This document shows, one piece after another, positions 24,166 to 36,330 of a DNA stretch of 64,000 nt (positions are counted from its first letter, which is position 1; each line of letters starts with the position of its first letter). The notes under the pieces were generated by a model, which was given only the letters and a program-made list of their open reading frames with translations, was not told the DNA's origin and made no database searches. The stretch comes from Saururus chinensis. Lineage: Eukaryota; Streptophyta; Magnoliopsida; Piperales; Saururaceae. The stretch spans positions 27,972,995 through 28,036,994 of the forward strand of contig CP141142.1 in NCBI GenBank assembly GCA_035235625.1. The letters run 5' to 3'. Both the position numbers and the translations under genes were made by a program.

Positions 24166-25690
24166 ATAATCAAATAAGTAAATCTACTTGTCTGAGTTGT
24201 CCATTTAACCAACTATAACATAATTACTTAAAACATCATATTAGTACCAAATGTTTAAGAAGCCAGTGCATACTAGTTAAAAATTGTGAGCCTCTCAAGA
24301 TATAATCAAAGAAGAGAATAAAGTGTGATTCGAGAAACAAAAATTTCCCCTTCAATATAGACTTATATGTACAAGAAATACAAAGTGTTGAGAGTTTCAC
24401 TTTGAGAATAACAAAATGCTTTATCTTTAAAATAGAATAATTGATTCATCAATTAAATTTTTATAGATGTCAATATTTAAGATGCTTCAATATATTTTGA
24501 TATGTTCATCTTGTCCATGCCTTTTTCTTATCCTGCTATTTCCATGCATTTTTCTAGGGCTCTGGATTTTACTATTCCTCTTTGACATTCTCATGTTGTT
24601 TTTGAATTGTAATTGTCTTTTTCTAGTATCAAATGAATGGTGGCTTTCACTCTAAATGGTTTGTCCGAAGTAGATTTCAATCATCTTTATGGGGACTTTA
24701 AAAAACATATTCATTCTCTTTTAAACTTGTAGAGATCAAAGACAATTCAAGTTGAAAAGCATAAAGCTAGGATAATAAAGTCTAGCATTCAACGGTTCTC
24801 TTTGAAATCAATGATTGTTACAAAGTATTCTAAACTTCGACTATTACTATACAGGCTAGTTTGTGCAAACTATGCTTAAAAATATTGTTCAAAATAAATG
24901 ACTAAGATGATGAAAATAGAAAATTAGTCAATATTTGAGAAATAGATTGCTGGTAGAGTTATCAACTAATGATTATCAATTTATGCCTCATCTTAACATA
25001 AAAAAGAAAAAAATTATTGGTTTCATTTATAGTAAAGTAAAAAATAAACGTAACATAACCATAAGAAAAATAATAATAAAGCTAGTGTTCAAAGTAGATG
25101 ACACCGATGGATTTTCTCTAGTGAATGAATTTATGAGAATCCATAGGTTTTGTGAAAAAATTAGCTGATTGATTTTTAGTTAATATATGTTGAAGATTTA
25201 TAAAAACTTGCAGTGAAAAATATGAATAATTTCATCATAAATTCAAATCTCATATAAAGAATAACTTTATTGTGACTTCCTAGTTTTTTCCAAAATATGA
25301 ATATCAAACAAGGTACATACTATCTATTATCAAACCATTCATAAAAGAAATAGGTCTTGCCCAAGTACATGTCCTAAACACATAATATACATACCTATAT
25401 TAACAAATTAGCACTCATGTTCCTATGGTCATAGAAACATTCTAGGAGTTCAACTAAGAATACTAAGAAAAATCCTACACTTGCTAAGAAGTCTAATTAT
25501 CACCCTTGCTTCTCACCCCCAAGCCTTCTACCTACTTAACTTTTTAGGAGAAGTTATATCAGAAGGATGCTGATTATATGAATATACCCAGTAGGATAGC
25601 TAAACAATATAATTATATTTTATACATCATAAACAATCATCATGTAAATACAAGTCAAAATAAAGAATTACCTTAACATTGTGGTAACAC
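24166..25690. other. AT-rich gene-poor stretch
   Basis: Frames at 24467-24655 and 24935-25168 are low-complexity or AT-driven with no domain. Nothing else supported. Confidence 0.4.
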
Positions 25691-26760
25691 ATAGGAGTCC
25701 AACCACACTCACTAAAGTGCTTACCGTACAAAGTCTCTAAGACACGGTAGCCACATCTAGGTGTCGAACCATCCACACTAGATTATGATCTACTACAACT
25801 CGACTTCATATTTTTCCTTAAGAAAACACTCAACTTCATCCAGGCCATGAAGCAAAGGTCTATAAGGGCTCATGGACCCAAGTGGTCGAGATCTCGATTT
25901 CCATGATCATCAAAGCCTCTTGTATTGCATTGTTCTAGATCATTCAACTTTTTATGCTATGATTAGTTCAAACCTAACTCCCAGGCTAGGGAAGCATCCT
26001 TACAAACAACATCTCACTCTTGGATAGCTTGAAAACCATGATCCTTTTTCAACCATACTTTTCCTCTATGTGACTAAAATAACTCACTTTTGGAGCCAAC
26101 CAGACTCTAGGATCCTTTATCCTTAAGTGTCAAATGCATTGGTTGAGGGGTGTCTATCCATTACAAGGATTCACACATGTATAGGGTTTACTTACCCCAA
26201 TATCATACATGTATAACTTAACATGCATTCACACATTCATCATGCATGAAAATCATGCTATTACTTATCTTATAAAAATCACATACTTTATTAGAAAGCA
26301 TGCTTGAATTTTATGAATTAATGCACCATCAATGACCTCACTAACATGTTGGCCAAGATGTTAGTGACCACTGGCATTCCATTGATGCGTTGAATCCTTA
26401 CCGATAGTGGATAGGTTGTAGGAATCTATCTTGATTTGATGTCACAACTAATACATCAATCACATTGCCAGTGACCATATTAACACCAACATGGTATAAT
26501 GTATCAATGTTGGTACTGTTCATCTTCCTCCAACCTTCAATGTGGTCATCGATGTATCGGAAACTATGTGTACGATTAGGAATAGAACAAACAAAGATCG
26601 TTCCAGTTTGGGAAACACTCCCATACACAATATGATTTCTACATCACTTGAACCAAAGGGCTTTGGATCTGCTATGAAGCACTCTCACCATAACCGATAA
26701 GAGTGCCAATAAAAAATTCCTACGATATCTCATTTACAATGTTAGTGAACTAGGTTTTAA
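25690..26760 (-). repeat. Dispersed repeat family R, copy 3 (inverted)
   Basis: The minus strand repeats the order of copy 1: GTTTACTTACCCC / ATCATACATGTAT near 26185-26215 is the complement of the 1877-1905 anchor. Matching blocks follow out to the segment near 25720-25880, which corresponds to 2230-2350 of copy 1. Copies 1 and 3 are closer to each other than either is to copy 2. Non-coding. Confidence 0.55.
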
Positions 26761-27301
26761 AACCACTATTTTTTAAAACTCTTTGGTTCAACTAGAAATT
26801 GAAATGGATTTTCTACAAACACAAAACGACATCTCCTCATTCCTCCAATGTCCTCCTATCTTCCTCTGCCCCCCTAATCGCCCCCAAAGTCCCCCATCTA
26901 GAGCCCCTTAATCACCGAAGCCAGAGGAGGTGGACCTCATGTTGCCATCGCCTCCCAGGAGAGACAAGTTGGAGGTTCCTCAGCCCCCCCCCCCCTCATC
27001 TCCTCCTAATCCACAACCTCCTGATTCCGCCTCTACAACCCATGGGTTGTGGTAGTTGTGGCCCTCACAACAACGCCCCCAGAGAGAGTCGAACCGATGG
27101 AGCTAACATGGTGGCTCTCACGACCTCACACATGCATCATTTGTTGGAACTCCAGGCCCTATTCCTTCACCCCCTCATCACTCCCTAATCCACAGATTTT
27201 GACAATGGTGGCTCCCATGTCACTGCCCTAGAGAGACGAGTCGGAGCTGTAGGCCCTATGACTAGAACATCCAATTCTCACGATGTGGACCTGACCTCAG
27301 A

Positions 27302-30170
27302 TTGCCACTACTTGCTAGAATTGGCCAGCTCAACATCAAGGAGCTTAAGGACACATATGAGGACAAGCACTTTGTCCATCTTGTCATGGAGTTGTGTGCC
27401 GGCGGCAAGCTCTTCGACCGGATCATAACCAAGGGCCACTACACAGAGAGAGCTGCAACTTCTCTATTGAGGCAAAGCCATTATGCATATTGTTTGCGCC
27501 TTCCACTCTTTGGGCATCATTCACGAGGATCTCAAGATGAAGAACTTTATTTTGTTGAACAAGTCAGACGATGTACCTCTCAAGTCCACTGATTTTTGGC
27601 TTTTCGTGTTCTTTAAACAAGGTCATCATTCTATTGATCCTAGTAATGAGAAGATTTCTTTCTATCTAGTTTTAAACAAATAATCAGGATTTTGATTGAC
27701 ATGAAAAAAAAAAGTGTTTAGGGACATAGTGGGTATGGCCGCCAAAGGTACCTGTTATATCATCTGTATTCATACCATTAACAAGTTAACTAGTATGGTT
27801 AAATTTATTCGATAAGTAAATAAGAAGATAATTTTATCCTACCATTATCTAAATGGAAGATAATGGAAAAGGTTCTTCCATACCCGTTTGTCATATTTAA
27901 AAATTATAAATATATTATACCCAATAGTCTTAAGTGGTTTAATTTTAAAAGAGATTGGCTTATGGTCTTTTACAATAATTTTTATGTCATGATTCATCAC
28001 TATGTTTTACTCAATGAAAGATGTCTTTTAAATCTCAAATATTTATTGAATTAATTTAACTACTTGCAACTATTCATTATAGTTGCTACAAACTACAACT
28101 GTGAAGATGATTAGCTATTTCTAGCATTTCATTTCTAATTGCAATTTTTTACAAAAAAATATCCACTTGCAACTTGTATTTAATATTTTTTTATATTCAA
28201 TTTTCTTCAATGTTATTTCCCATTTGGTTCGTTTGTCTAATTTATCTGGTCTCATTAGGTCAGGTTTCATCTTTAATCATATGTGTTGAATCTTAACTGG
28301 CTATAGAGACACTTTGTGCAAAATATTTTTTGTAGTTCTCATATTAGTTTTAATTTTATTTTAATAATTCAAACATATGAGTATTTTTTTGTTTTTTTGT
28401 AATTAAACTTATGGTGTGTTTGTTTGTGCAAGGAAATGATTGGTGGGTTTGGAGTAGGATTGCTGAGCTAACTCAATTTTGTTCAATGCTAAACTCAAGT
28501 TAGCTCAAATCAAAACTCAAACTTAGGCTAAACTCTTGTTTGGCACATCTCAAACTGACTTGGTTTGAGTGTTATCTAGCTTAACTTTGAGTGAGTGGTC
28601 TAGGTAGTTTATTTTGAGATTTGATATATGTTTGTTAGAATCATTATTATGTATAAATCATATTTGTATATGTTAGATTGAAAATTTTGGAATGATGATT
28701 TATTCATGGAAGTAGGTTGGAATGACCAAGCAGGTTTAAGTGAAAATTTGAACAAATTCAAGTTAATTTTTTTCTAAAATATGAGAGGACTCTTTTAAAT
28801 TATTTTAGGTGATGATGCATCATCTGGTCAACCCAGGTTGATGCAACCTAGCCACATCTGGGTTAGGGTGTGGGCCTTTAAAATAATGATTCAAAGAGAA
28901 ACTAATTGATGATGTACATCACTACATGTGGTCTCATTCTCGCTTGCAAGACACCTTTGAAGACATTTGGCTATGATAAGGTAATGGTCATTCTTCTCAC
29001 ACTTGAGATTCTTCTGAAACAAGGAATGGGGAGATGTTTTGGAGTTGGATTCATGTAATAGGAAATCATTATTAGAAAACAATGAGTTGTATTAAGTATA
29101 TGCCTAATATATGTCTCCATTTACGTTTCATGCTTGATCCTCACAATTTATATGTAACAACTATAAACAACAATAGTAATGATGTTAGTTTTTTACCTTA
29201 GTAATATCTGATTTAAATATAAAATATTTATTTTAACCTTTTTATCACATTTAAAAAAATACAAGGGATAATGGTTATTCGATTAACCGACTAATTACTT
29301 AGTAGAAGAAATGGTTATGGAAGTACCTATATCATTTACTTAACAGAACGGTTATGGATAAAGATTTGGGAAATAGCTATGGTAATGGAATAGGTTAGAC
29401 TGTAAGAGTATCATTCTATTAGTAGCCCTAATAGTGGATAGTTCATATTACATAGCACCTGAATTTCTTCCATTTTGGGCTAGTAAATCTTGCTTCCTTA
29501 CTCCAATAGATAATATTAACAATGTATAGCATTGAAAAAAACAAAAGATTGTAATGCATATAATTTTTTCATTTTTTTTTGGTTTGGCAGAATCGGAACA
29601 TGGCATTTTCAATGCAATTTTGCAAGGTCATATTAACTTAGCAAGTGATCCTTGGTCATCCATTTTACCTAGATCTCAGTAGAGGTTGAGAGCATTCCAA
29701 GTGTTAAGTAAGCATGAAAGATTTTTTATCTTCTTATCAACGTTGGCTATCATGATGATTCTCAGCCTCTCATTATAGTTTTTAGGAATGCAGGATTAGT
29801 TTTCTTTACATGGAACTTTCTGTTGCTTTTGTCATTTGAAATGAAGATGATGATTTTTACTATTTCTATTGTAGATTCACTTGTGTTTTTGCTTCTCAGA
29901 TCATCCTTGGATTAAAGAAGATGGAGATGCACTTGATACTCCTCATGAGAATGTTGTGCTTGACATGCTCAAATAGTTTAGAGCAATGAACAAATTTAAG
30001 AAAGTTCTCTATGAGTATGTACATATTCTTCTACATGCCTTTCATGTAATTATCGATATGATAAACCTGACTCCTTGCTTATAGGTGATAGCCGGATGTT
30101 TATGAGAAGAAGAAATCATGGGTTTGAAGTCCACCTTCAAGAACCTGAACACTGACAAATCACACTTGGA
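27302..30170 (+). pseudogene. Calcium-dependent protein kinase (CDPK) pseudogene, interrupted by a hAT element
   Basis: CDPK sequence in the normal exon order. 27302-27620 encodes the mid-kinase region ([31 protein letters not shown], then [13 protein letters not shown]). About 27712-27733 plus 29439-29480 encodes the activation segment (VFRDIV, then DSSYYIAPEFL). 29591-29700 encodes [20 protein letters not shown]. 29900-30013 encodes HPWIKEDGDA and FRAMNKFKKV. 30085-30165 encodes the junction and first EF-hand start (VIA, then EEEIMGLKSTFKNLNTDKS). Acceptor sites are preserved (for example ATAG at 30084). It is dead: catalytic HRDLKPEN has become [11 protein letters not shown] has become DFW, a frameshift lies near 27475, in-frame stops follow, and about 33 codons between APE and PFWA are missing. 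The N-terminus and later EF-hands were not found. Confidence 0.88.
27734..29430. mobile_element. Non-autonomous hAT element, family A, copy 2, in a CDPK exon
   Basis: Left end TATGGCCGCCAAAGG at 27734 matches the family A terminus in 12 of 15 bases; the right end is AGTAGCCCTA at 29430. Flanks are ATAGTGGG (27726-27733) and ATAGTGGA (29431-29438), an 8-bp duplication with 7 of 8 identical. The interior aligns over its length with 3200-5526 but lacks that copy's 545-bp insertion. Removing one duplicate restores an open kinase frame across the junction (VFRDIVDSSYYIAPE), which independently proves the borders. No transposase is present. Confidence 0.9.
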
Positions 30171-30855
30171 CCACCCTCTCTGCCTCTGCCACCATCAATA
30201 TTTGGTAACTCCGTCATCACTGATATCTTGCCATGTAGGAAATCCTTACATTGTTGATTTTTTTAAGTCTTTGGAATATTGTTGATGCATCATGATTGTT
30301 GATTCTTGGTCAAAAACTTCCTGTCTAGAAGTAGCTAATGCATCTCAATTGTTATATATCTTTTTACCTATTGGTAAAAGAAACTCTTTGGCATACAAAA
30401 AATAATTCTTTTTACCTATTTGATAGCACCTTGTGTGGATGAGTTTTTTGTATGTGTCTTTGCAAAGAAGCAATTGGTCTTGTATTATATTATGACACAA
30501 TATTTCTATAATGAAGTAGATTTTTGTCCGGTTCCATGTGGAAAAGTTTAAACTTTTGGTGAAGAGAATTTTATGATTTTGGAGAGGTTCCATCTTGACT
30601 AGTTAAAGAGAATCATTTTCTTGTCTGGGAATGTTTCCTCTTTTTTGTCCATCATTTATTTTGACAAATATGATGTGTTTAGTTTGGTTTGGTATTTTTG
30701 TTTGCAAATTGAACTAAGACGATCTGGATCTTTGTTTTCTTACTTGGAAATATACATAAATTGATTTTTGTTAGTCCTCTCAGTTGCTTTCCATTCAGCT
30801 CATGTTGCATGATTTGTTTGTTAATAGTGTGTCGGTCTCTTGTTGGTGTTATAGG

Positions 30856-31240
30856 AACTTGTTGATCCATTTCAGCATTGTGACATTGTGACCACAACTA
30901 CCGACAAGAGTATGAGGGGGGTTAGAGCTAGTATGATCTTCTATAGGAATGGCCCCAAGCCACCCAAGAAGGGCAAGTTGAAGGATGTTGTGTACGTCTT
31001 AGAAAACAATATCAACTTTGTTGTTTTCCCATCCCTTCAAGGAGGGGACACACAATCACCATATTGGTGCATTGGTAGTTGCCCTCAAACAAGTGATGAC
31101 TCCCTATTTTAAGGCCTATGCTAAGAAGGTTAGGGCAATGCAGTTTCCCTTGGAAACTATATGATGGTGAAGGATACAATCTTATCATGGATGGGACTGA
31201 GAATCATCTCGTTCTATTGGATATTTGGCAGAAGATATAG
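30856..31240 (+). pseudogene. Serine hydroxymethyltransferase exon fragment
   Basis: SHMT makes glycine and methylene-tetrahydrofolate from serine using pyridoxal phosphate. This single-exon piece begins after a TATAG acceptor and encodes [19 protein letters not shown], then [14 protein letters not shown] and [10 protein letters not shown]. After a frameshift near 31048 it continues [20 protein letters not shown], then GYNLIMDGTENHLVLLDIW. The active-site segment is altered: the usual VTTTTHKS has D in place of H just before the PLP-binding lysine. FYRKGPKP-type sequence suggests the cytosolic plant class. Upstream and downstream SHMT exons were not found. It lies 0.7 kb after the CDPK remnant on the same strand. 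Confidence 0.85.
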
Positions 31241-34200
31241 AAATTTTACTTGTCAGAAGCAATGACTTAATGTGATAGTTGCCAGCATCTTCAAGTTAGA
31301 TTTTATCTTTTATCATTTTCATATTTGATTGATGGTGCTCTTTAGTTTATGATGTCAGGTTTATGTTCATTTAATGTCCTGCTATTTTGAAGAACTGTTG
31401 TAACTTACACTTATTTTCTTCTCTGATCTATTTTTTTTCTTCTCATTTTCCTCTAGTAACAGAAATTTGCTCATGTTTGCAGTAGAATGCTATTGTGCAC
31501 ATAAGTTACCACCCTTTTCGGCACAAGATATGGTTGCACAAGTGTGGTCTACTACTTAGCGTTACTTTTCATCGGTGGGAAGTAGGTCTTATGAGGGAGC
31601 CACATATGACGCCTATGTAATGCATGTTTATATTGTAGAAATTTTTGTTTCATATGACAACTTTGATATTCATGTTTATATCGTAGAACTTTTTGTTTCA
31701 GCAATACAAGTGATGCTTCGTAGATGTATTCATCCTTAATTCTAAGATGTACTAATGAATTTTTATTTAGCCGCACGTTGAGCATTTAAGTGGTTCAGAA
31801 TGTTTATTGTAAGGAAAGATATTAACAAATGAGATCCTTATGGTGAAGTAGAATTTTAGTGAAGACACATTGATAATTGATACTAACCCAATTGCTCATA
31901 GTTGTTCCAGAAGCAATTATGATAACCAGAATATTTACATGTCATTTTTTTTGCAAGAACTCTGTAGGGATTGAAATACAACTATAGTGGCGCTTCAATC
32001 ATCTGGCTAGAAAATTATTGTACCTAGTAGCCTATTAAAGATCATTTTTTTTATTTCTTCATACTAGAATGGAAAAATTGTTTCATTTCTATGGAAAAAA
32101 AATGAAGGTTAAAGAAATAGAGAACAAGAAATTTAGCATATTATTGGCATGTGGCTAAATATGAGGGTACAATCTTGAGTTGTGTTAAACCTTGAAGCAA
32201 ATGGAGGATATACAAGTTCTCAAGTAAACAAACACAAGATGCATGCACACTGGAAAGAAAATACACAACCAATTATATTAAATCAGCACAAGGACATTTG
32301 CTTTATAGCCATAGCAGTTGATACATAGCAAATTATTAGATTTTATGATCTACTTTCCCTATACATTTTCTATTTCTTCAATTTTCAAACCATACAACTT
32401 TTGGCCCCCAAAGCTAATGTCCACCCAGTACCTCCTACTCCAACCAGCACAAAGCGTTTTATAGCAAGTGGAGAAGCATTAAACACCTCTTCCTCATGTC
32501 TTTTCTATGTAAAATTTGATATAAGCTATTGTTAAATTCAGCAAAAAATAGATAAATCTCTTTTGACAACTACTAGGGTCATATATAATACTACTCCCTC
32601 CACCCCACATTAATAGCTCCAATTTGTTTTCCAAAATGAACTACCATGGAGCTATTAATGTGGGGTGGAGAGAGTGTAGAATTTGATGGTAATTAAATAA
32701 CTGTCACAGCATAAAGTATTAGGTTCAGATTATGACTTACTCAAATTCTACAATTTGATATATTGCATCTACAAGCTTGATAACCATATGAGCTAAACAA
32801 TTGGTTCTTGTTTCCAGAGGAGGATTCTTCACCACTTGAGTTCTTTTATCTTCAACTCTTTAACCTTCTTTCGAATAACTAAAGCTCCACATCCTAATTA
32901 TACCATCCTTTTCCATTTCCATCCTCTTCAAATGCTAAAGCCAATTTTTACACTATAATCATTGAAGAATTTGCAAGTTGCCTCCTTTGTTTCAAACTCC
33001 ATCGCAATTTTTGGTACTCATTCATTTACATCATCAAAATCTAATTTACAACAAGAAGAATTAACTTGGGTCCCCATTTTAATGTCATTGTGCTCGTCAC
33101 CATCATCATGCCCATCACTTGGAACACTTGACCCCTCACCCCTATACATAAGTCTATAAAATTATTATAAAGATAGGGGAATATTATGAAGATTGAAACT
33201 AAGACCTTTTACTAGTGTTTAATAGAATACTATAGCTTTAGAAGACATGTTTTTGGCAACATGTTTCACCATTTATTTATTCAAACCAAGGCTGACAAGC
33301 TGATACCAAGCCAAAGCCAGTTATGTATAGACAATCTAGTAGACAATAAAACAAAAGTAAGAGAAACAAAGAACAAAAGCCATAGGGCATTTCTTTTTTG
33401 GCAAAAATCAACAGAACAACAAAATCGGAGCACATACTTACCAATTACCAGTTCAAAATTGACAATAAAAATAAAATGCAGAATAAGGGCTAACAATAGA
33501 GCACACAACTTTTTGGAACACACAGATACCAAACAGCAACATAGAAGTGATAATTAAAAAAATGTACCATCACTAATATATGCACACAAAATTCAGTTTG
33601 CTACAATAAAAAATATTAGTATTGATATGGTAATGTGAACATGCTTCTAACACATATGCTTCAAAATACATGGCCGATTCTTCATGACACACACAACTAG
33701 TTCTCTCGATTAAAAATTCCCCAACAAGTTAAGTATCACATAAGTCAATCAGAAAATTAAGAAAAAGATAGCTATGTAAACATCCAACATTGTTAAAAAT
33801 GATACATGTATATATTAAACAACCAACGTCATTAAAAAGGTAACAATGTAAATAGCCAATCGCATAGAAGATAGTAAAAAATAAATCATATAAAATAAAG
33901 TAAAAGCCAATAAATTATAGAACATAAAGTAAAGTAAGTGTGGAAGTGTATCCCTTTCAAAGAAGGTGAGTTGTAAACTTATGTACATGGTCAACTTGAG
34001 CCTCAACCAATACCGTTTCAACCAAAATAGCCTTTTTTTGTTCCAAATCACACATTTCTTGTGGTAAGCAAAAGATTTTCATTCATTGTTACTTGCTTCC
34101 CACTCACTGTCATAAAATAACAATCATAAATCCATTCATCTATCTCCTAATAGCGAAACAACACTTTCTATTAACTCGAAATTAGTGAATCAGCAAAGAG

Positions 34201-34440
34201 ACCATGCAGGGAGATAAAGTGAATGAATATTGGTAGGAAAGGAGTATGGAATACCCAGAAACAAGTGTCCCCTTTGGATCCACTGTGAAGCACCTCGTAG
34301 GCGTTGGCGATGGAGGTGAGGCCAGCATCAAAGAGCTGGACATTCTAGTTATAGGACCCAGAGCTCCGTCAAATGATGCTTGTGCAAGGATATGAGAGAG
34401 AGCCACCATGTCTGCTCCTCCAACTCTACTTCTTAGGTAC
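31241..34440. other. Gene-poor stretch
   Basis: No supported gene apart from a small MITE at 32594-32674. A minus-strand frame at 34182-34409 has host-like composition (a stretch reading ILAQASFDGALGP) and could be an exon fragment, but I cannot name it. The remaining frames are short and AT-driven. Confidence 0.4.
32594..32674. mobile_element. Stowaway-like MITE
   Basis: An 81-bp near-palindrome starting CTCCCTCCACCCCACATTAA and ending as its inverted counterpart (GTGGGGTGGAGAGAG), with TA immediately to the left. CTCCCTCC termini and TA targets are typical of Stowaway (Tc1/mariner) MITEs. A relative sits at about 48179-48266. Confidence 0.8.
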
Positions 34441-34447
34441 TCCGAAC

Positions 34448-36330
34448 ACTACAACAAAATGTAGTATTAGCAATGCAAAACCAAGCATCACTTAAAACAA
34501 CTACTTGCGACGCATAAACAAAAATTAATTATTAGCGACGCATTTTCTTATACATCACTAATAGTCATTTATTAGCAATGCTTAGTGTAAACCGTTGCTA
34601 ATACTAATCATATTAGCGGCACTTTATTATAAATGTTGCTAATAGTTCCTCTATTTACGATGCTTTACACAAATGTTGCTAAAAGATATATCTTTTAAAT
34701 AAAATAAATAAATCATAACTATTAGCCACACTTTTTTTAAGCATTTATAATGGTTGTCACAATAGCGACACTTTTGGAAAAGCATCACTAATAGTTATGA
34801 TTTAAAAATAAATTATTAGCAATGCTTTTAAACAAGCATCACAAATAGCATTAATAATAGCAACGCTTGTAAACAAGTGTTGCTAATAACTTTATTAATT
34901 TATTTTATTTAATAAATAATAATTAAATATTAAAAAATTGAAAATAAACTTCCTAAATATAATATATTTATTCAATATTTAATATTTGTGTATATAATAA
35001 ATAAATATTAAATTTTCAATAAAAAGTAGTATTAATAATAGATTAAACTTTCACTATTTATATATAATATATTTATTTCTTAATTTTTTTTAAAAATTTT
35101 AAAATATTATTTTTTAATAAAAGAGAAAGTGCATGGAGAGAGAGAAGGTGAGGAGAGAGAGGGATCGACAAGAGAGAGAGAGAGGGGGGAGGTGAGAGAG
35201 TTAGGTGAGAGAGAGAGAAAGGGAAGAGTGAGATGGAGAGAGGGTGTGGAGAGAGAGAGGGAGGAGAAGAGAGAGGGAGGGGGAGAGAGAGGAGAGAGAG
35301 GGAGAGAGAGAAGAGAGGGAGGGTGAGAGAGAGGAGAGAGTGGGTGAGGAGAGAGAGTAGAGATGGAAAATTTTAATTTTAATTTTTTTATATTTTTATT
35401 TAAAAATTAATTAAATAAATATATAAATAAATAAGTATTAGCGACGCATATAGATATGTGTCACGAATACTCTTATTATTAACGACATATAGAACTATAT
35501 GTCACTAATACCATAGGTAATAACGACGCATATAGAGACAGGGGAGGGGGAGAGAGAGTAGAGAGATGGAGGAGAGCGAGAAGGAGGAGAGAGGGTAGAG
35601 AGAGAGGGAGGAGAGAGGGAGAGAGAGGGAGGGAGAGGGAGAGGAGAGAGTGATAAGGTGGAGAGAGTAGAGACGAGAGAAAGTAGAGGGAGTGGTGAGG
35701 AGAGTGAGTAGAGAGGGAAATTTTTAATTTTTTTATATTTTTTTATTTAAAAATTAATTAATAAATAAAAACGTATTACCGACGCATATAGATATGCGTC
35801 ACTAATACTCTTGTTATTAGTATGGATAGGAATATACATTACTAATACCCTTAGTATTAGTGACATATATTCCTATGCATTGGTAATAATATAGGTAATA
35901 GCAACACATATTCCTATACATCGCTATTACTTTATAATTTATTATATTAATTTTAAAATTTATAGAGAAAAAAAATTGAGAGGATATAGAGAGGAGAGGG
36001 GGAAGAGAGAGGGAGGGAGAGAGAAGAGAAGAGAGAGAGAGGGAGGAGAGAAAGGAGAGAGAGGGAGCAGAGAGAAGGTGAGGAGAGGGAGAAAAGAGAG
36101 AGAAAGAGGAGATAGAGGGAAGAGAGAGGAGATGGAGGAGAGAGGGTAGAGAGAGAAAGGGAGGAGAGAGGGTAGAGGGAGAAGAAAGAGAGGGACGAGA
36201 GAGAATGAGAGGAGAGGGAGAAAAGAGAGAAAGAGGAGAGAGGGAGAGAGGAAAAAGGGAGTTAGAGGAGAGGGGTAGAGAGAGAAAGGGAGGAGAGAGA
36301 ATGAGAGGAGAGGGAGAAAAGTCGCTCACT
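34448..36330 (+). mobile_element. CACTA-like element end with compound GA-rich repeats
   Basis: Begins CACTACAACAAAA at 34448, the canonical CACTA (En/Spm) terminus. It is followed by many short subterminal motifs in both orientations (TTAGCGACGC, TTGCTAATA, GCGTCACTAAT), as expected for transposase-binding arrays. Clusters of these motifs alternate with AT-rich tracts and long GA-rich tracts (35106-35360, 35540-35720, 35970-36320). The unit AT-tract plus TTAGCGACGCATATAGATAT recurs at a period of about 347 bp (35402 and 35749). The opposite TIR was not found; the element ends abruptly against the copia fossil. Confidence 0.7.
35106..36320. repeat. GA-rich low-complexity blocks
   Basis: Blocks of imperfect GAGAGAGGGAGG-type sequence interspersed with CACTA-style subterminal motifs. 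The frames they produce on either strand (Arg/Glu/Gly-rich or Ser/Pro/Leu-rich) are repeat translations, not genes. Confidence 0.9.

Noticed and set aside
27049-27231. Myristoylated CDPK N-terminus suggested by MGCGSC at about 27040
   Set aside because: The surrounding residues do not resemble a CDPK variable domain and the frame does not join the kinase region convincingly.
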